From: DASRDS01 sp035569435
GTDB taxonomy: Bacteria > Gemmatimonadota > Gemmatimonadetes > Gemmatimonadales > Gemmatimonadaceae
Length of the DNA stretch: 8,854 bases
Assembly (NCBI GenBank): GCA_035569435.1
Contig: DATMNB010000121.1
Span: 1 to 8,854, forward strand
Direction: 5' to 3'
The position numbers and the translations under genes were made by a program. A model generated the notes under the pieces. That model searched no databases. It had not been told where the DNA came from and saw nothing but the letters and a program-made list of their open reading frames with translations. Every line of letters starts with the position of its first letter. Position 1 is the stretch's first letter. Shown here in pieces: positions 1 to 6,730 of this stretch.

Positions 1-885
1 GTCCCGTTCGTGTCGTGGACGCAGGCGCAGTGCTCGATGACCGTGCGCGACCGAGACGGCACGGGGTCGGGATGGGCCGGATCGTCCAGTCACGACTGGC
101 AGCGGATCGATGCGACGACGCTCGCCGCGCAGGCCTTGCAACGGTGCCTCGACTCGCAACATCCGGTGGTGCTGGAGCCCGGGCGCTACACCGTCATTCT
201 CGCCCCGCAGGCCGTCGCCGATCTCTGGGAGCCCGTGGTCCCGACGATGTTCCGCGAAATCCCCGAGGGAGGTCACGGTCCGTGGGTGCTCGGCCCGGAT
301 GACGCGCTCGGCATCGTGCGGACGAAGCTTGGCCTCAAGGTCATCGATCCGCGCATCACGATCAGTCACGATCCGAAAGACCCGGAGTTGGGCATTATCC
401 CAGAGCCGTGGATGGAGCCCGTGACCTGGTTCCAGCGTGGGGCGCTCACCACGCTCGGCTACGAGCGACCGTACGCGCTCGACAAACTGAATCGCAACGC
501 CGGCCAACGCACCATGGTCGGGTATCGCATGAGCGGCGGCGATACGTCGATCGAGGACATGATCAAGAGCACGCAGCGCGGACTCCTCGTCAGCCGGTTC
601 TCGAACATCCGTCTACTCGATGACCAGAGCCTGTTGTGTACGGGGCTGACGCGCGACGGCCTCTGGCTCATCGAGCACGGCGCCATCACCAAAGCCGTGA
701 AGAACCTGCGGTTCACCGAGTCGCCACTCTTCGCCCTCGGCAGCGTCGAGCAACTGGGCGTGCCGATGCGCGTCTTCCGGCCGGTCAAGAACCCCTACGA
801 GTCCACCTCTCCCCTCACGCCGGCCATCGTGCCAGCGCTCAAGGTGCGGGATTTCAGCTTCACTTCGACGATCGATGCGATCTAG
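1..885 (+). CDS. TldD/PmbA-family protein, TldE-like C-terminal part (5' end outside window)
   Basis: The frame is open from base 1 and ends in TAG, so only the last 294 codons are present; a GTG at 10 is internal rather than the start. The family is recognised from a conserved run: LEPGRYTVIL from about residue 58, then the ITISHDPKDPE stretch, the GGDTSIEDMIKSTQRGLLVSRF block, the CTGLTRDGLWLIEHGAI block, VKNLRFTESP, and the ending VPALKVRDFSFTS. TldD and TldE form a cytoplasmic heterodimeric peptidase that trims unfolded or modified peptides (for example microcin B17); TldD carries the HExxxH zinc site. In TldD that motif lies between the 'PG..TV' strand and the 'VTI.DDP' stretch. Both flanks are visible here and no HExxxH lies between them, so I infer a TldE/PmbA-like, probably non-catalytic subunit. 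A TldD partner may lie just upstream. The last 11 bases overlap the next gene. Family assignment is firm; the TldE-like subtype is inferred. Confidence 0.88.
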   Translation, partial: VPFVSWTQAQCSMTVRDRDGTGSGWAGSSSHDWQRIDATTLAAQALQRCLDSQHPVVLEPGRYTVILAPQAVADLWEPVVPTMFREIPEGGHGPWVLGPDDALGIVRTKLGLKVIDPRITISHDPKDPELGIIPEPWMEPVTWFQRGALTTLGYERPYALDKLNRNAGQRTMVGYRMSGGDTSIEDMIKSTQRGLLVSRFSNIRLLDDQSLLCTGLTRDGLWLIEHGAITKAVKNLRFTESPLFALGSVEQLGVPMRVFRPVKNPYESTSPLTPAIVPALKVRDFSFTSTIDAI

Positions 886-2278
886 CCTCGCCTTCCTGTC
901 GCTCGCCGCGATCCTCGGCGCCACGCGCGCCTCGGCCCAGACGCGGTTCGAGTGGCCCGACACGACCGTGCAGGTGAGCACCTACCAGCACGCAGAAAAC
1001 TGCCTTGCGGCGATCACGCGCGTTCGCGGGGACCTGGACCGCCAGAACAGCCTGACCGTCTGGAGCGACACGGCGCCTGGGCACGAGGCGGCGATCCGGC
1101 CCGCGCCGCCCCAGGTCACCGAGGCGGCGAGTCTGTGTGCCGCCCGCTTCCACGTTCGCGAAGCCGATGCGCACGACTTTGCCCCCTTGGTCGAGCTGTA
1201 TCTGGCCGCCGGGCGCGATAGCGACGCCGCCACGCTGGTCGCACGACGACTCGCCACCGTCCCGACCAATCACGCCAACGAGCGCGCGACGGTCGCCGAC
1301 AGCGCCGTCAACCTCTACGTTAGTGCCCGTCCCACTCGATTGGCGGCCGCGGAGACCATTCTCCTCGAGCGCGCCCACTCGGCCACTGATCGCGTCCAGC
1401 GACTCATCACGTACCACGGCCTGCTGCAGGCCTGTCGCAACGCGGACGACACGACGCGCGCCATGCGCGTCGCCAAGTGGATCGTCGCCATCGGCGACTC
1501 GCTCACGTTGGCCGATCGGCAGTCGGAAGTCTTCGAGAAAGCCGATGACGGACTCGGGGGCCAGCTCATGCTCTACGACGCCATCGAAGTGCTGACCGGT
1601 CTCCAGCCGAGGTTGGACAGCTTGCGGAAGAGCACCGAGGCGCTGGCGCACCTGGAGCGCGGCAACTGGGCGCGCGCCACGGGTGAACGGCCAGAGGCCC
1701 TGCAACTGCCAATGGGACGTTCGGCGTCCGTCGTGACCGCTGACCAATGGTTCCCCAGCGATGCCGGACAGACGCCGCGCCCTTCGCGGGGACACGTGGG
1801 ACTCCTCCTCTTCCTCTCGCGGTCCGGCTGCATCACGGACGGCGCAACCGAAAATGCACAGGAGGCCGGATCGTGCGCCAGTCGGTTGGCCGTGCTCCGG
1901 CGACTCGCCACCCGGTTTCCATCGCTCGAGGTTACGATCATCGCGATGACCCACGGCGACTTCGCGTACGTCCTGCCCGCGACGCCGGCCGAGGAGGCGG
2001 CGGACATCGCGACGTGGGTGGACGCCTATCGCATTCCGCGCGTCGCGCTCGGCGTCGCCAACACCCCGTACTGGCGGCTCGACGAACCCGATGGTCGGCG
2101 GATCGACAAGGAGCTCCCGGACATCGCGCGCTACACCTTCAACAAGTCGTGGAAAGTTGGCTCGGGCACGTTGTTCGTGATCGACGACGATGGCGTGATC
2201 GTCAACAGCGGCAGTCAGGGCGAGTCGGAGATGATCCCGTTCATCGAGGTGTTGCTGCACCGTGATCACCATGCATAG
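875..2278 (+). CDS. Exported hypothetical protein with helical (TPR-like) region and thioredoxin-like C-terminal domain
   Basis: 467 aa; I do not recognise a named family. The start is ATG at 875, inside the end of the upstream gene, and it gives a good signal peptide: Arg at 2, a hydrophobic core at about 5-16, and cleavage after A21 (ASA|Q). Residues about 85-290 are mostly Ala/Leu/Arg-rich amphipathic helices, like a TPR or similar solenoid. From about residue 306 the pattern is thioredoxin/AhpC-like: strand HVGLLLFLS, a cysteine (C319), a second cysteine (C334), helix LAVLRRLATRF, strand LEVTIIAMTHGDF, and late in the domain GTLFVIDDDGVIV (431-443). The usual CxxC is replaced by C-X14-C, and the cis-Pro normally before TLFVID is replaced by Gly-Ser-Gly (429-431). 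It may therefore be a divergent periplasmic redox protein or a non-catalytic thioredoxin-fold binding protein. Overlaps with both neighbours suggest co-expression with the M16 protease. The gene is real with high confidence; the function is open. Confidence 0.85.
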   Translation: MRSSLAFLSLAAILGATRASAQTRFEWPDTTVQVSTYQHAENCLAAITRVRGDLDRQNSLTVWSDTAPGHEAAIRPAPPQVTEAASLCAARFHVREADAHDFAPLVELYLAAGRDSDAATLVARRLATVPTNHANERATVADSAVNLYVSARPTRLAAAETILLERAHSATDRVQRLITYHGLLQACRNADDTTRAMRVAKWIVAIGDSLTLADRQSEVFEKADDGLGGQLMLYDAIEVLTGLQPRLDSLRKSTEALAHLERGNWARATGERPEALQLPMGRSASVVTADQWFPSDAGQTPRPSRGHVGLLLFLSRSGCITDGATENAQEAGSCASRLAVLRRLATRFPSLEVTIIAMTHGDFAYVLPATPAEEAADIATWVDAYRIPRVALGVANTPYWRLDEPDGRRIDKELPDIARYTFNKSWKVGSGTLFVIDDDGVIVNSGSQGESEMIPFIEVLLHRDHHA

Positions 2279-5105
2279 CCTGCCGCGCCTCGTCGGCGCG
2301 CTGGGCCTGAGTGCCGTCGTCGCGGGTCCGTTGGCTCGTGCCCAGCAAGCCAGCCACGATCCAGCGCTGGCGGTCGGCACGTTACCGAACGGCTTCCGCT
2401 ACTATCTCCGACCGAACGCCATGCCGAGCCATCGCGTCGAGCTTCGGTTCGTGGTCGACGCCGGGAGCCTCTTCGAGGACGAGGATCAGCGCGGCTACGC
2501 GCACTTCCTCGAGCATATGGCGTTCAACGGCACCCGCCACTTCCCGCACCACACGCTCGTGGACTTCCTCGAGACGAGCGGCATGCGGTTTGGCGCGGAC
2601 CTCAATGCGGAGACGACGCAGGACGAGACGGTCTACTCGCTCACCCTGCCCACTGACGACTCGACGTTGCTCAGGCGCGGCCTGGACGTTATTCAAGACT
2701 GGGCGAGCGGCGGGATCATGCTCGACTCCGCGGACGTCGTCGCGGAGCGTGGCGTCGTCATGGGTGAGTGGCGTTCGCGACTTCCCGATACCGCCAGTCA
2801 GGCCCTGCAAAATCACACGGATTCCGTGTTTGTCGGCACGACGCGCTACCTGACGCGTCAGACAATTGGCGACACCACGCTCGTCCTGCACGCCACTCCG
2901 GCCCCCATCCGTCGTTTCTACCGGGACTGGTATCGACCTGGTCGACTGACGATCGTCGCCGTGGGCGACTTCAACCGGGCGACCATGGAGCAGGAAGTCC
3001 GTCGTCGGTTCGGGTCCATCCCGGCGGGTCCCACGCGCCAGCCCGTCACTCCCGTGTTGCCATCGAGCACGGCGTGGGTGACCGATGTGTACGAGGGCAC
3101 GGTGGTGCCGGGGGTCGAAGTCCTGTGGCCCGCGCCGAAGCCGCCGGCGGATGCGCGGATGGCCGAGCAGCAGAAGTTGCTCAACGACCTCTTGACGGAG
3201 TCGGTGTCCGAGCGGCTCCTCCGGATCCGCTCGCATCCGTCGCGCAGCTTCATCACGGCGGACCTCGAACAGGGTCGGGTCGTTCGTTCGCTCAGCCTGA
3301 TCGGCGTGCGGCTCATCGCCTGGCCTGACAGCTTGGAGCGCGGCCTGACGACGGTCCTCACGGAGCTCGAACGCCTGGCGCAGCATGGCGTGCCAGAGGC
3401 TCGCCTCGCGCACCAGAAGGCCGTGCTCCTGTCCCATCTGGAACACGCCGCGTTGGCCGAAAGCGGTCGCGCATCTCGGGCGTACGCCGACGAGTACGCC
3501 GAGCACGCGTTGACTGGCGACGGCACGCTGTTGAGCGCCCAGCAGGAGCTTGCGTTCGCCAAGGAGATTCTGCCCACTATCACGCCGGACGCCGTGGCCG
3601 CCGTCGCGCGATTCTGGCGTCAGAGTGCCGGCGCCCGCGTGCTCGTCAACCTGCCGGCGTTTGCCCATGTGCGGCCGCCAACGCGCGAGAGCATGCTCGC
3701 CATCATCGACTCGGTCTCCCACGCCACGCTGGCGCCGGACAGCGACGCGACCGCGGCAGCGGCCGGTGCGCTCGTGGCGACGCCGCCGACACCGGGGCAC
3801 ATCGTCGACGAACGTCAGGATACGGTCGCTGGCATCACCGAGTGGACGCTCTCCAACGGCGCTCGCGTCGTGCTCAAACCCTCGCGGAATGATCCGGATC
3901 AGTTGCTCATGCGGGCCTGGGCCCCCGGTGGCTTTGCCGCGACACCCGATTCGTTGTTCTTCACGCCGGGTCGCATGGTGGCTCGTGTGATGACCGACAT
4001 CGGTGGACTCGCCTCGACGGGTCACGATGCGCTCAATGATCGCTTGGCGACGACGGGCCTCACGGGCATGACGGTCGACATTGGATATGCCGACCAGTCA
4101 ATCCAGCTCGACGGGTCGCCGACCGATGTGGAGATGTTGTTTCAGCTCCTGCACCTTCAGTTCGCGTCGCCGATGCTGGACACGGCCACGCTCGCTGGAT
4201 GGCAGAGTCTCGTCAAATATCAGGGCCCAGCCTTCTCCCTCGATGACAACCTCAACGAGTTGATCGCCAAGGGGAACCCTCGGCTCAGGCCCGTGTCGAC
4301 CAACATCGCCGAGTTGGCCACGGTGAAGCAGTTGATGGCGGTGTATCGGAATCGGTTTGGGAACGCCGGCGGGTTTACGTTCATACTCGTCGGTGCGATC
4401 AGCCCTGACGAAGCGCGGCCGCTGGTCGAACGGTATCTGGCGAGCCTTCCGGGCTTCGGCAAGATCGAGCCGCCGGTCGCTGCCGAGGATCATACCTTCC
4501 TGCACCGCGTCAATCAGATTGTGTGGCGGCTGGAGCAGCCGAAGGCGCAGACCTTGCTCGTGTTCGACGGCGCCTTCTCCAGCGCCCCCAACGACTACTT
4601 GCGTGAGCGCCAGCGACTGTCGGCGCTCACCGGTATCGTCGAAGATCGGATCCGCACCCGTCTTCGTCGGCAGCTCGGTGGGACATACAGCCCATACGTG
4701 TCGAGTGAGACGTACACGCTCCCCGAGGAGCGCTACCGCGCGGTGGTCGCGTTCGACGCCGCGCCCGAGCGGATGCACGAGATGAACCACGCGATGATGC
4801 AGGTGCTTGATTCCGTCCGTATGCACGGTGTCACGGCAGCCGAGGCGTCGCGCGCGGCCACGGTCCAGCATCGACTGCTCGAGACCCGTCTTCAGGACAA
4901 CCGTTACTGGCTGAACGTCATCGGGATCTACTCGCGTCTTGGCATTCCTCTGGATTCCATTACGCATCCCTATCCAGAGCGTGAGGTGTCGCCCGCGGAG
5001 ATTCAGGCCGCCGCGAACACGTACATGCCCGGCGATGTCTATATCCATCTCACGGCGATGCCCGAAGACAGCACGCTATACATGAAGGGTGGTTCGGCTC
5101 CCTAA
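2262..5105 (+). CDS. Exported M16 family zinc metalloprotease, PqqL-like
   Basis: 947 aa, about the length of E. coli PqqL and other two-half M16 proteases. The N-terminal half carries the inverted zinc site HFLEH at residues 81-85 (H81 and H85 ligands, E84 catalytic base). The third ligand is E162 in ERGVVMGEWR, 77 residues after H85, as in pitrilysin, and the conserved ETTQDETVY segment with E122 lies between. The C-terminal half starts near residue 525 (WTLSNGARVVLKP), lacks HxxEH as expected, and carries the R802/Y809 substrate-binding pair in LRRQLGGTYSPY with the family's seven-residue spacing. A signal peptide (cleavage after A27, ARA|QQ) places it in the periplasm or outside the cell. 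Two starts are possible: GTG 2262, with GAGGTG at 2246-2251 in front, or ATG 2271; both keep the signal peptide. It overlaps the upstream gene by 17 or 8 bases, so translational coupling is likely. Substrate unknown; PqqL-type relatives degrade imported or periplasmic proteins and peptides. Confidence 0.93.
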   Translation: MITMHSLPRLVGALGLSAVVAGPLARAQQASHDPALAVGTLPNGFRYYLRPNAMPSHRVELRFVVDAGSLFEDEDQRGYAHFLEHMAFNGTRHFPHHTLVDFLETSGMRFGADLNAETTQDETVYSLTLPTDDSTLLRRGLDVIQDWASGGIMLDSADVVAERGVVMGEWRSRLPDTASQALQNHTDSVFVGTTRYLTRQTIGDTTLVLHATPAPIRRFYRDWYRPGRLTIVAVGDFNRATMEQEVRRRFGSIPAGPTRQPVTPVLPSSTAWVTDVYEGTVVPGVEVLWPAPKPPADARMAEQQKLLNDLLTESVSERLLRIRSHPSRSFITADLEQGRVVRSLSLIGVRLIAWPDSLERGLTTVLTELERLAQHGVPEARLAHQKAVLLSHLEHAALAESGRASRAYADEYAEHALTGDGTLLSAQQELAFAKEILPTITPDAVAAVARFWRQSAGARVLVNLPAFAHVRPPTRESMLAIIDSVSHATLAPDSDATAAAAGALVATPPTPGHIVDERQDTVAGITEWTLSNGARVVLKPSRNDPDQLLMRAWAPGGFAATPDSLFFTPGRMVARVMTDIGGLASTGHDALNDRLATTGLTGMTVDIGYADQSIQLDGSPTDVEMLFQLLHLQFASPMLDTATLAGWQSLVKYQGPAFSLDDNLNELIAKGNPRLRPVSTNIAELATVKQLMAVYRNRFGNAGGFTFILVGAISPDEARPLVERYLASLPGFGKIEPPVAAEDHTFLHRVNQIVWRLEQPKAQTLLVFDGAFSSAPNDYLRERQRLSALTGIVEDRIRTRLRRQLGGTYSPYVSSETYTLPEERYRAVVAFDAAPERMHEMNHAMMQVLDSVRMHGVTAAEASRAATVQHRLLETRLQDNRYWLNVIGIYSRLGIPLDSITHPYPEREVSPAEIQAAANTYMPGDVYIHLTAMPEDSTLYMKGGSAP

Positions 5106-5155
5106 GGTGGAGGTGGGCCCCGGCGAGCGGGCGGCGCTCTTCTATATGTAGGTCT

Positions 5156-5186
5156 CGGACCGTCGGACGCCGCCGACGGACGTCCG
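5156..5186 (+). terminator. GC-rich stem-loop after M16 gene, possible terminator
   Basis: The arms CCGTCGG (5160-5166) and CCGACGG (5173-5179) pair perfectly around a six-base loop. An outer CGGA/TCCG pairing (5156-5159 with 5183-5186) extends the stem past a three-base bulge. An overlapping 10-bp perfect palindrome, CGGACGTCCG, lies at 5177-5186. The structure begins 51 bases after the protease stop. No T-run follows, so it is not a classic intrinsic terminator; it could slow polymerase, protect the mRNA 3' end, or bind a protein. Confidence 0.35.
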
Positions 5187-5269
5187 CATCGGCGCGCACG
5201 GTGCCGCTGGATCGAGTGAGGGTTTCGCCGGTCTCGCGTGTCTATACCGTCGACACTCCTCGTGGACCC

Positions 5270-5317
5270 GTCGCCCTGTTGTGGACGTGGTACCTGCTCT
5301 CGCAGCACCCGCGTGTC
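5270..5317 (+). pseudogene. Relic of a third cytochrome P450 (I-helix region)
   Basis: Sixteen codons read VALLWTWYLLSQHPRV. They match residues 273-288 of the next P450 (6173-6220, VALSWTWYLLSQHPNV) at 14 of 16 positions and residues 286-301 of the second P450 (7582-7629) at nearly the same positions. Outside the two changed codons, all six base differences from the first P450 are synonymous: five are third-position changes and one is CTG/TTG at the first position. Similarity fades at both ends, and no heme loop or ExxR motif lies nearby. The segment is in the same frame as the following P450, with a TGA at 5351 between them. I read it as debris of a decayed or recombined P450 copy. Confidence 0.6.
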
Positions 5318-5356
5318 ACCGTAGGGGGAACCGGTGCTTCGTCTGTCTCTTGATAC

Positions 5357-6730
5357 GTGGCTTCCCAGTATCCGCCATTGATCGCGGCGCGTCGCCCACT
5401 GCCGCCGCGCTCGCGCGCGCGCTATCCCGGCGAATTTCTCGCCCTTTTGGCGAGCGACCACATTGCGCTCTTTCGCCGGCTTGCCGAGGGCGGCGATGTG
5501 TCGCGCATCCGGATGGGCCCGCAGAGTCTCGCCCTGCTCAGCCATCCCGACGACATCCAACGCCTCCTGGTGACTGACCAGAAGGCGTTCGTCAAAGGGC
5601 GCGCGCTCGATCGGGTGAAGCTCCTCCTTGGCGACGGGCTGTTGACGAACGAGGGCGCTGACCATCTCCGCCAGCGGCGGCTCATGCAGCCCGCGTTCCA
5701 TCGCGACCGTATCGCGGCGTACGGCGCGGTCATGGCCGCGTATGCCCAGCGCACGGCCGACGCCTGGCGGCACAGCACCGTGCTGGATGTACACGAGGCG
5801 ATGATGGCGCTGACGCGCGACATCGCCGGCAAGACGCTGTTCGATCTCGATGTCGGTGATGACCCGGGCGGTGTCGGTGAGGCGATCGCGCTGTCGCTCC
5901 GGATGTATCGGTGGGCCGTTCTGCCGTTTGGTGAGCTGTCGGAGTACGTGCCGATCCCGTTCGTACGCCGAGTGCAGCGGGCGCGGGCGCGGCTCAATGC
6001 ATGGCTGGCCGCGACGATCCAGGAGCGGCGGCTGGAACGGGGAGACCGCGGCGACCTGCTGTCGATGCTGATCCGGGCAGGGGGTGAGGAGGGCGATAGC
6101 GGAGGAATGACGGACCGGCAGCTCCGCGACGAGGTGGTGACGCTGTTCGTGGCCGGGCACGAGACGACCGCGGTGGCGTTGAGTTGGACGTGGTACCTGC
6201 TGTCGCAGCATCCGAACGTGGAGGCCAGGCTGCACGCGGAGCTGGACGGGGTGCTGCGCGGGGCACTGCCCGGTGCAGGCGACGTGCCGCGGCTCCCGTA
6301 CACGCGCATGGTGCTGGCTGAGGCATTCCGGCTCTATCCACCGGCGTGGATCCTGGAGCGGCGCGCGGTGAGCGATGTGGAGTTCCAGGGATATCGGATC
6401 CCGGCGGGCTCGTTGGTATTCGCAAGCCAGTACCTGGTGCATCGGGACCCGCGGTGGTACGAGCAGCCGGATCTGTTCGATCCGGAGCGGTGGAGCCCGG
6501 AGCGGGCGGGAGCGCGCCCCAAGTTTTCCTATTTTCCATTTGGCGGCGGCACCCGCGTGTGCATCGGGGAGCAGTTCGCCTGGATGGAAGGCACGCTGAT
6601 CCTGGCGACGATCGCGCAGCGCTGGCGGCTGCGGCACGAGCCGGGTCATGAGGTGGCGCTGGAGCCCCTGGTGACGCTCCGTCCGAAGTACGGGATGCGG
6701 ATGATGGTCACCCGACGGGTGGGTGCGTGA
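5357..6730 (+). CDS. Cytochrome P450 (first of tandem pair)
   Basis: 457 aa, a normal length for a soluble bacterial P450 without a membrane anchor. The motifs are in order: PGEF near the N-terminus, the C-helix block HLRQRRLMQPAFHRDRI, I-helix AGHETT (266-271) for oxygen activation, ExxR as EAFR (322-325), PPAW, the FDPERW meander, and the heme loop FGGGTRVCIG with axial ligand C402. The product should be a heme monooxygenase needing external electron donors; none is encoded in the window. The overall pattern is closer to the CYP102/CYP110-like long-chain type than to CYP107-type macrolide P450s, but the substrate is unknown. GTG 5357 is the first start possible because a TGA lies two codons upstream (5351); TTG 5378 is an alternative, and neither has a clear ribosome-binding site. 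The stop overlaps the next P450 start (GTGA). Leucine codons change from CTC-rich in the first third to CTG-rich in the last half. Confidence 0.95.
   Translation: MASQYPPLIAARRPLPPRSRARYPGEFLALLASDHIALFRRLAEGGDVSRIRMGPQSLALLSHPDDIQRLLVTDQKAFVKGRALDRVKLLLGDGLLTNEGADHLRQRRLMQPAFHRDRIAAYGAVMAAYAQRTADAWRHSTVLDVHEAMMALTRDIAGKTLFDLDVGDDPGGVGEAIALSLRMYRWAVLPFGELSEYVPIPFVRRVQRARARLNAWLAATIQERRLERGDRGDLLSMLIRAGGEEGDSGGMTDRQLRDEVVTLFVAGHETTAVALSWTWYLLSQHPNVEARLHAELDGVLRGALPGAGDVPRLPYTRMVLAEAFRLYPPAWILERRAVSDVEFQGYRIPAGSLVFASQYLVHRDPRWYEQPDLFDPERWSPERAGARPKFSYFPFGGGTRVCIGEQFAWMEGTLILATIAQRWRLRHEPGHEVALEPLVTLRPKYGMRMMVTRRVGA

Larger units (their letters stand above)
5106..5356 (+). other. Intergenic gap between M16 and P450 genes
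   Basis: These 251 bases contain no intact gene. They hold a GC-rich stem-loop near the protease stop and a short P450 relic, both listed separately. One frame (in register with the following P450) stays open from the end of the protease gene to a TGA at 5351-5353. It includes a GTG at 5201 that would give a 50-codon ORF, but apart from the relic it resembles nothing I know. AT-rich hexamers at 5143-5148 (TATATG) and 5243-5248 (TATACC) could be -10 elements, but neither has a convincing -35 partner, so no promoter is called. Confidence 0.6.

Noticed and set aside
1079..1093. GHEAA in the 467-aa protein as a possible metalloprotease motif
   Set aside because: HExxH needs a second histidine three residues after the glutamate; here the residue is isoleucine, and the surroundings are not helical zinc-site sequence.
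860..2380. Long minus-strand open frame of about 500 codons opposite the 467-aa protein gene
   Set aside because: It has the Arg/Gly/Asp-rich, repetitive look of an antisense shadow in high-G+C DNA, matches no family, and lies opposite a gene with a good signal peptide.
2382..4025. Long minus-strand open frame opposite the M16 protease
   Set aside because: The plus strand has the full zinc site and family motifs; the antisense product has no recognisable domain.
5107..5151. Tiny frame starting at GTG 5107, fourteen codons ending at TAG
   Set aside because: It is too short, starts one base after the protease stop with no separate ribosome-binding site, and resembles no known leader or precursor peptide.
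5243..5248. TATACC as a -10 box for the P450 pair
   Set aside because: There is no acceptable -35 hexamer at 16-18 bases upstream, and isolated AT-rich hexamers are weak evidence.
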